A stretch of DNA of 19,293 nt, from positions 1 through 19,293 of the forward strand of contig JBILMQ010000029.1 in the NCBI GenBank assembly GCA_044375455.1, in the 5' to 3' direction. Of the stretch, positions 15,403 to 19,293 are shown piece after piece. Position numbers and translations under genes: made by a program. This stretch comes from JBEIHX01 sp044375455 (GTDB lineage Bacteria; Pseudomonadota; Alphaproteobacteria; Caulobacterales; Aquidulcibacteraceae). The first letter of the stretch is position 1. Every line of letters begins with the position of its first letter. The notes beneath the pieces were generated by a model. The model saw only the letters and a list, made by a program, of their open reading frames with translations, did no database searches and was not told the DNA's origin.

Positions 15403-17160
15403 TCATTCAGTTTCGGTCTCTTTCGACACCATGCTCCATTGCGGACACGCGCTCAGGGCGGGATGGTCCGCGTGGCTCCCGGTTTGCACCAGGCAGGCCT
15501 CGACCCGGCTTGTATCCGTGCGCAGCCTGAGGGCTGAGGCGACATGTGATGTTGCGATGGCGCCACGCTGATCGCGCATGTCCGCTCCGATCGCTTCGCC
15601 GTGCGACACGGCGATGATCGCCGGGCGGGCCTCCGGGTTGCAGGATGCAGCCGACCTTTGGACGATTGCAGCAAGCAGGAGGGCGCGATGCCTGGCGAGC
15701 GCCTCATTGGCCCGTGCGGCGCCATCGGACGAGGCCGCCCCGATCGCAGCAATCGCCCTGTGGCGACAGACGTCGCCGACGGAGAGCCTGTCCGCGTCGA
15801 CCAGCCCGCTTCCGCCTTCGAGCCGGTTGCGGTAGCCGGCGGCGAACGCGATCGGCATGGTCGCTCCGGCCGCGCTGAACACCAGAGGCGCCGGGCGGTC
15901 GGAAGGTTGGGGCCCCTCCAGCGATGCACGGCGGGTCTCGCCCGGGGTGCGCTCAGGCCCGGGCTGGCGCCAGGCCAGAAAGGCCGCAAGCAGACCGACC
16001 ATCACCGCGGTCATTGCGATGCGGGACCGCCTGTGGAGCAGCGCGCCGATCTGTCCGCCAATGCGCACAAGGCGGCGCTGCACGGCGTCAGGCAGGTCAG
16101 CGATCCACCGCAGGGTCGCGGCGCAGACCTGGCGCACTGCGCGCGCTGCGGCCCTGATGACACGACGCCCGCCCGCGAGAGGGATCAGCACCATCGGGCG
16201 GGTGATACGCGGCGGCTTTGGGGCCGGAGCGCTGCGGGACCGCGGCGGGCCGGGCGCAATGGAGGGCGCCCCCGCCGGCTCGGGGGGGTGCGCCGCGCCG
16301 GGGCGCGGGCCCGCCTGCGGCGCAGGCGCAAAAGCGGCGTCGGTCATGGAGCGGATCCACCGGATGATGGCTTCGCCAAGCCGGGCAAGCAGGATGACCG
16401 CCAGAACGATGGCGGCAATGCCGCTCAGGACGATCGCTGACAGACCCGCATCCATCGGATTGGACAGCGCCCACCACAGAATTGCGGTGATTGCGATGAC
16501 GCCCCCCGCGAAGAGGTAAGCGGGCGCCAACCGGTCAAACCGCCAGGCACGACGCTGGACCCTGGCCTTCGCGCGCACCGCGGGACTGAGGATCAGCACG
16601 GCGAGCACCGCAAGGACGCCAAGCGCCACCCAGGCGAGCGGCTGGACTGCGCCCCAGACCAGGAGGGCGGCGCCTGCGACAAGCGCCGTCACTGAGAGAG
16701 GCCTGTGCGACGCAAGGCGGACGAGGCCGCGTGCCGCGCCCGTCAACGCCGATATGCCCGCGCGCGCGATCGGCGCAACGACCGGCAGGACAAAGGTCCA
16801 GACCAGGTACGCGCAGACCATGGCGCCCAATGACAGCGCCAGGATCAAAAACAGCGTCGGCGCCTTTGTCACCGCCCAGGCAAGGCCCAATGCGATCGCG
16901 ACAAACGCCCCGGCTCTCAGCACCGGAACCAGAATTGGCGCGGCTCTGGCAGCCATGGCGGAGATCGCGCGCCAGGCAGCTGTCACTCCCGCCATCGCCC
17001 ATCGCGCGGAGAGGGCCCACACAAGGGCGTCGACCAGACCCGCCGTCAGATGGCCAAGACCGCCGGCCAGGTGCGCGCAGGCCAGAGCGGCATGACGACG
17101 GGCGTCCCGCAGACGGGTCACGCCAATGACCCAATGGGAAGATGTGATCGCGCGTTTCAT
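15403..17160 (-). CDS. Multi-pass membrane protein with C-terminal periplasmic-type domain
   Basis: A 585-residue protein of unknown function. Hydrophobic segments lie at about residues 73-97, 101-130, 155-192 (probably two), 212-232 and 240-260. A Pro/Ala-rich linker (about 280-320) and a basic stretch follow, then one more segment at 381-397. The last 180 residues are soluble. Within them, AIGAASSDGAARANEALARHRALLLAAI (472-499) recalls the helix of OmpA/MotB-like peptidoglycan-binding domains (a small-residue-rich turn, then N..L...RA...). That would place the C-terminus outside the inner membrane, but the match is only by eye. The ATG at 17160 has GAGG five bases upstream. It lies downstream of the acyltransferase gene on the same strand, with 78 bp between. 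Confidence 0.7.
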   Translation of the reverse strand: MKRAITSSHWVIGVTRLRDARRHAALACAHLAGGLGHLTAGLVDALVWALSARWAMAGVTAAWRAISAMAARAAPILVPVLRAGAFVAIALGLAWAVTKAPTLFLILALSLGAMVCAYLVWTFVLPVVAPIARAGISALTGAARGLVRLASHRPLSVTALVAGAALLVWGAVQPLAWVALGVLAVLAVLILSPAVRAKARVQRRAWRFDRLAPAYLFAGGVIAITAILWWALSNPMDAGLSAIVLSGIAAIVLAVILLARLGEAIIRWIRSMTDAAFAPAPQAGPRPGAAHPPEPAGAPSIAPGPPRSRSAPAPKPPRITRPMVLIPLAGGRRVIRAAARAVRQVCAATLRWIADLPDAVQRRLVRIGGQIGALLHRRSRIAMTAVMVGLLAAFLAWRQPGPERTPGETRRASLEGPQPSDRPAPLVFSAAGATMPIAFAAGYRNRLEGGSGLVDADRLSVGDVCRHRAIAAIGAASSDGAARANEALARHRALLLAAIVQRSAASCNPEARPAIIAVSHGEAIGADMRDQRGAIATSHVASALRLRTDTSRVEACLVQTGSHADHPALSACPQWSMVSKETETE

Positions 17161-17238
17161 CGAGGCCTCGTGGCAAGGAGTGTCAGGGGTGCTGGCGGCG
17201 CCAGACGATGACTGGTGTTGCTGGCGGCGGGGGAGTGA

Positions 17239-18315
17239 TCACAGATCAAATCTCCACGCCTGGGATGGCATCACGTGTTCCGTCCAATGATCCTTGTACC
17301 GCATTGAGCGCCGCGATTTGGGCCCCATGTCGTAGCGCGCCCCGCCTTCCGCGCAGAACTCTTCGATCTGGCGCATATGCAGCAGATTGCCGATGCCGAG
17401 GGTGTTGAAGCGGACGTCGTAGCTGCACTGCTGGCCGCGATAGATTCTGCCGTCGGGGGTATCGCACACCCCGCCGAAGATGAAGCCGATGTCAGTTCCG
17501 TCATGGGTGGCAAGGATCACGCGCGCATCGCCCGGCGCTGCGAGGCGGGAGAGCAGCGCGTGATAGAGCGCGCGCGGAACAGGCGAGTTCATGCCCTGGA
17601 ACGTGAGCCCCTTCCAGCTCAGGGTCTCGACCGCCTGCATCCGCTCATAGACCGCGTCCACGTCATGCCGGTCGGAAAGGCGCATCGTGGCGAAGGCGAC
17701 GCCGGCTGCCGCCGCCTTCTTCTCCTGGCGCCGAATGTTGCGGCGGAAATTGGCCGAGCGCCGGGACAGGAAGCCGTCAACCCCGCCATCAAGCCAGGCC
17801 GCACACAGAATGTCGCGGCGAAACAGGCTCGGATTGCGATCCGCGAGGGCCGATTTGAGAAAGCGCAGGCGACGGTCATGGGGGAAAAGTCCGCCGATCA
17901 CGAGCCCGTGAATGCCGTGATCGGGCGTTTCGTCGATCTCTGTGATCAGGTCGATCATCAGGTGGTGGGCGGACGGCCCGAGGAGATTGCACCCGAAAAG
18001 CCAGAGCCGCTCGATCGGACCGAGAATGTGATCCGTCGTCCGGTTGCCGCGGTGGAGCGCGAACTGCGCCAGCGCGCCGTCGCCCGCGCGCAGGATGGCG
18101 GGACGCTGTGGATCGAGCGTCTCGCGAAAGGCGAGCTGCCATGCGGCGCGGGCGCTGAACGGGTCGGGCGCCGGCGTGATCGCGGCCAATCTGGCCCAGT
18201 GGCTGGTCGGCTGGTCCTGTGCGCACAGTGCGCCGGGCTCGCAGAAGAGCCCGGTCCGGCCTGACGCCACGGGTGGTTGGGGACCTCGTTCATGCGAGGC
18301 TGCGACAGAAGGCAA
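17239..18315 (-). CDS. BioF2-like (GNAT) acyltransferase, TTG start
   Basis: A 358-residue protein of the CelD/BioF2-like acetyltransferase group (GNAT fold). The core shows SANFRRNIRRQEKKAAAAG, VILATHDGTDIGFIFGG and QQCSYDVRFNTLGIGNLLHM, followed by the closing GGARYDMGP. These match the order of elements in family members that transfer acyl groups to amino sugars, cell-wall units or polysaccharides. The start is chosen as TTG at 18315 because AAAGGAG lies six bases upstream. Residues encoded further upstream, to an ATG at 18498, look non-coding in composition. The substrate is unknown. It may form a unit with the membrane protein downstream. Confidence 0.82.
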   Translation of the reverse strand: MPSVAASHERGPQPPVASGRTGLFCEPGALCAQDQPTSHWARLAAITPAPDPFSARAAWQLAFRETLDPQRPAILRAGDGALAQFALHRGNRTTDHILGPIERLWLFGCNLLGPSAHHLMIDLITEIDETPDHGIHGLVIGGLFPHDRRLRFLKSALADRNPSLFRRDILCAAWLDGGVDGFLSRRSANFRRNIRRQEKKAAAAGVAFATMRLSDRHDVDAVYERMQAVETLSWKGLTFQGMNSPVPRALYHALLSRLAAPGDARVILATHDGTDIGFIFGGVCDTPDGRIYRGQQCSYDVRFNTLGIGNLLHMRQIEEFCAEGGARYDMGPKSRRSMRYKDHWTEHVMPSQAWRFDL

Positions 18316-18582
18316 GGGGTGCTCCTTTGGATGCCGGGCGATATGGGGCGATGCGGGGCAAACCTTTCCTGTCATGCGCCGGGCAGGGCGCATGTGGGCA
18401 GGTCGGCTGTCTGGCATGCCCCGGGCGCCCCTCGGGTGAGGGAGGGCATGGCGATGCGGGCGACGGCCTTGCGCCAGCTTCATGGACAGAGCAAACAAGC
18501 CGTAAGTTTAACGGGCGGTTAAAGCGCGCCATGCGTCCTCATGCTTTGTTAACGAATTGGCCACCCAAGGAGAGGGGTCCAT
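18316..18582. other. Intergenic region between divergent genes
   Basis: No convincing gene is visible. Two AT-richer patches stand out: AAGTTTAACGGGCGGTTAAAG near 18502-18525 and TTGTTAACGAATTGG near 18546-18560. These are probably promoter DNA for the leftward acyltransferase. No clear -35/-10 pair could be fixed. Confidence 0.35.
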
Positions 18583-18666
18583 GTGACGAACGCCTGGCGG
18601 CGGAACAGACCCGACACGTCGGGGCGAGCGGGGGAAATTAAAAAACAGGCCCTCAGGCGATATTGA
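18583..18666 (+). CDS. Possible 27-residue basic peptide
   Basis: GTG at 18583 opens a 27-codon frame ending at TGA 18664-18666, preceded by AAGGAGAGGGG. The peptide is strongly basic (VTNAWRRNRPDT...KKQALRRY, eight Arg or Lys-rich turns). An overlapping ATG at 18581 is followed at once by TGA, a start-stop pair in the other frame. The stop overlaps the -35 element of the next promoter. It is too short to judge by composition and may be chance. Confidence 0.25.
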   Translation: MTNAWRRNRPDTSGRAGEIKKQALRRY

Positions 18667-18691
18667 CAAACGTCCTGCGTTTAGCCATAAT
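18663..18691 (+). promoter_or_regulatory. Near-consensus sigma-70 promoter for the DUF3293 gene
   Basis: TTGACA (18663-18668, a perfect -35) and CATAAT (18686-18691, five of six) are separated by exactly 17 bp. Transcription would start near 18698, giving a leader of about 142 nt before the GTG at 18840. This is the best promoter match in the window. Confidence 0.75.
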
Positions 18692-18697
18692 TCGGCA

Positions 18698-18839
18698 TGC
18701 ATCAAGAGTTGGGCTGTTGCCCTCGCCAACCTGCCTTCCCGGGCAAGGTGGTTCCCGAAAGGGGATGCGGCCAGATCGGCAACGAAACGGGTCGCTCGAG
18801 TGTTCAGCCCTCCCCCTAAGTCCGACCGAGGGTCATTTT
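18698..18839 (+). ncRNA. Structured leader or small RNA candidate
   Basis: The predicted leader can fold into a compact closed structure. GGGCTG (18711-18716) pairs with CAGCCC (18805-18810), and GTTGCC (18716-18721) pairs with GGCAAC (18778-18783). Inside are a hairpin ACCTGCC/GGCAAGGT (18729-18749) and a GAAA-capped stem TTCCC/GGGGA (18752-18765). A further short hairpin GACC-GAG-GGTC (18824-18834) would hide the ribosome site GAGGG just before the GTG. This could be a riboswitch, thermometer or independent small RNA (a 6S-like RNA was considered). I recognise no known consensus. The pairings are read directly, function is inference. Confidence 0.35.
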
Positions 18840-19268
18840 GTGTCACAAATCGATCCGGCGAAAATCGCCGCCTATCAGGGTACCGACTATGTCGTCGACG
18901 CGCCGCAGGGCCGCTTCGTCCTGCGCATCGGCGAAGCCTCACGCGAGCTGTCTGCGCTGTACGCGCACACGGGACGCGACAGCGCGCTGTTCATCACCGC
19001 CTTCAATCCCGAAGGCGCGCTGCAGAGCGACGCGCTCAACGAGGCGGCGCATGACGCGCTCCGGATCAGCCTGGGCGCGCACAGCGACTTGGTCTTCGAA
19101 GGCGACGGCCGCGGCGTCGGCGAGAATGCAGGTTGGCCGCATGAAAAGAGTTTCCTGGTGCTGGGCGTTGACCGTGAGGTTTCGGCAAGCCTGGGGCGCG
19201 AGGCGCGCCAGGATGCGGTGGTCTGGGCGGGTCCTGACGGCGTTCCACAGCTGGTCATCCTGCGATGA
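18840..19268 (+). CDS. DUF3293 domain protein
   Basis: A 142-residue soluble protein that fills one DUF3293 domain. Landmarks are AYQGTDYVV near the start, FVLRIGE, FITAFNPEG, the HEKSFLVLG segment and QDAVVWAGPDGVPQLVIL at the end, in the usual family order and length. The biochemical role of the family is unknown to me. The start is GTG at 18840, with GAGGG seven bases upstream. A frame extension back to a TTG at 18663 is rejected because that TTG is the -35 box of the promoter. It is transcribed away from the acyltransferase gene. The stop is followed by only 25 bp of window. Confidence 0.85.
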   Translation: MSQIDPAKIAAYQGTDYVVDAPQGRFVLRIGEASRELSALYAHTGRDSALFITAFNPEGALQSDALNEAAHDALRISLGAHSDLVFEGDGRGVGENAGWPHEKSFLVLGVDREVSASLGREARQDAVVWAGPDGVPQLVILR

Positions 19269-19293
19269 CGCGGTCAGCGTGAACCGCCGCGCA

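Noticed and set aside
15578..17129. Long plus-strand frames rich in Arg, Pro and Ala
   Set aside because: They mirror the GC-rich membrane-protein gene on the minus strand and contain no recognisable domain.
18663..18839. N-terminal extension of the DUF3293 protein from a TTG at 18663
   Set aside because: The TTG is the first half of a perfect TTGACA -35 box, the added 59 residues do not resemble the family, and GTG at 18840 has a good ribosome site.
18698..18839. SRP RNA or tmRNA in the structured leader
   Set aside because: The conserved GGAAG-type SRP loop and the tmRNA acceptor and tag features are absent.
18508..18942. Minus-strand frame of 144 codons
   Set aside because: It crosses the promoter and the DUF3293 gene start in antisense, and its composition is not protein-like.
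1..19293. CRISPR arrays, tRNA or rRNA genes
   Set aside because: The only regular repeats are the four IS21 terminal copies, without spacers of CRISPR type; no tRNA arm pattern or rRNA sequence was noticed.

Overview
The window is GC-rich, densely coded DNA that looks like an alphaproteobacterium, probably of the Caulobacterales/Hyphomonadales or sphingomonad type. The clues are a TonB-dependent receptor at the head of a catabolic cluster, a DUF3293 protein, GTG/TTG starts with good Shine-Dalgarno sites, and the flanking IS types. The lineage is inferred from style, not from a marker gene.

Layout. (1) 1-1030: one end of an IS21-family element. A minus-strand istA runs off the left edge, and four 24-bp terminal repeats lie upstream of it. 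(2) About 1031-1960: a GC-rich stretch with a strong inverted repeat, then a decayed IS5-type transposase with an in-frame stop, frame shifts and a lost catalytic glutamate. (3) 1995-14614: a divergent catabolic island of 11 genes. Minus strand, 6265 to 1995: Zn-dependent medium-chain dehydrogenase, cupin, fumarylacetoacetate-hydrolase-family enzyme, alpha/beta hydrolase and a COG3618-type amidohydrolase. Plus strand, 6558 to 14614: TonB-dependent receptor, FadR/GntR-type regulator, DapA-family aldolase/lyase, MFS transporter, FAD-dependent aromatic hydroxylase and a COG0402-type amidohydrolase. The 292-bp divergent gap holds palindromes of the kind FadR-type regulators bind. (4) 14615-15402: about 790 bp with no convincing gene, a GTGTATACAC palindrome and large GC-rich inverted repeats. 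(5) 15403-19268: what looks like ordinary chromosome, with a large membrane protein, a BioF2/GNAT-like acyltransferase starting at TTG, and a DUF3293 protein preceded by a near-consensus sigma-70 promoter and a foldable leader of about 140 nt.

How the genes may work together (inference). The substrate crosses the outer membrane by the TonB receptor and the inner membrane by the MFS permease. The COG0402 amidohydrolase removes an amino or similar group, and the FAD monooxygenase hydroxylates the ring. The cupin may act on ring or side chain. The two hydrolases (acylpyruvate-type and serine alpha/beta type), the amidohydrolase or lactonase, the DapA-like lyase and the Zn dehydrogenase would finish degradation. 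No canonical ring-cleavage dioxygenase is present, so the substrate and cleavage step are open. This cluster is the best candidate here for an undescribed system. IS remnants on its left and the odd non-coding block on its right fit an acquired or rearranged catabolic segment.
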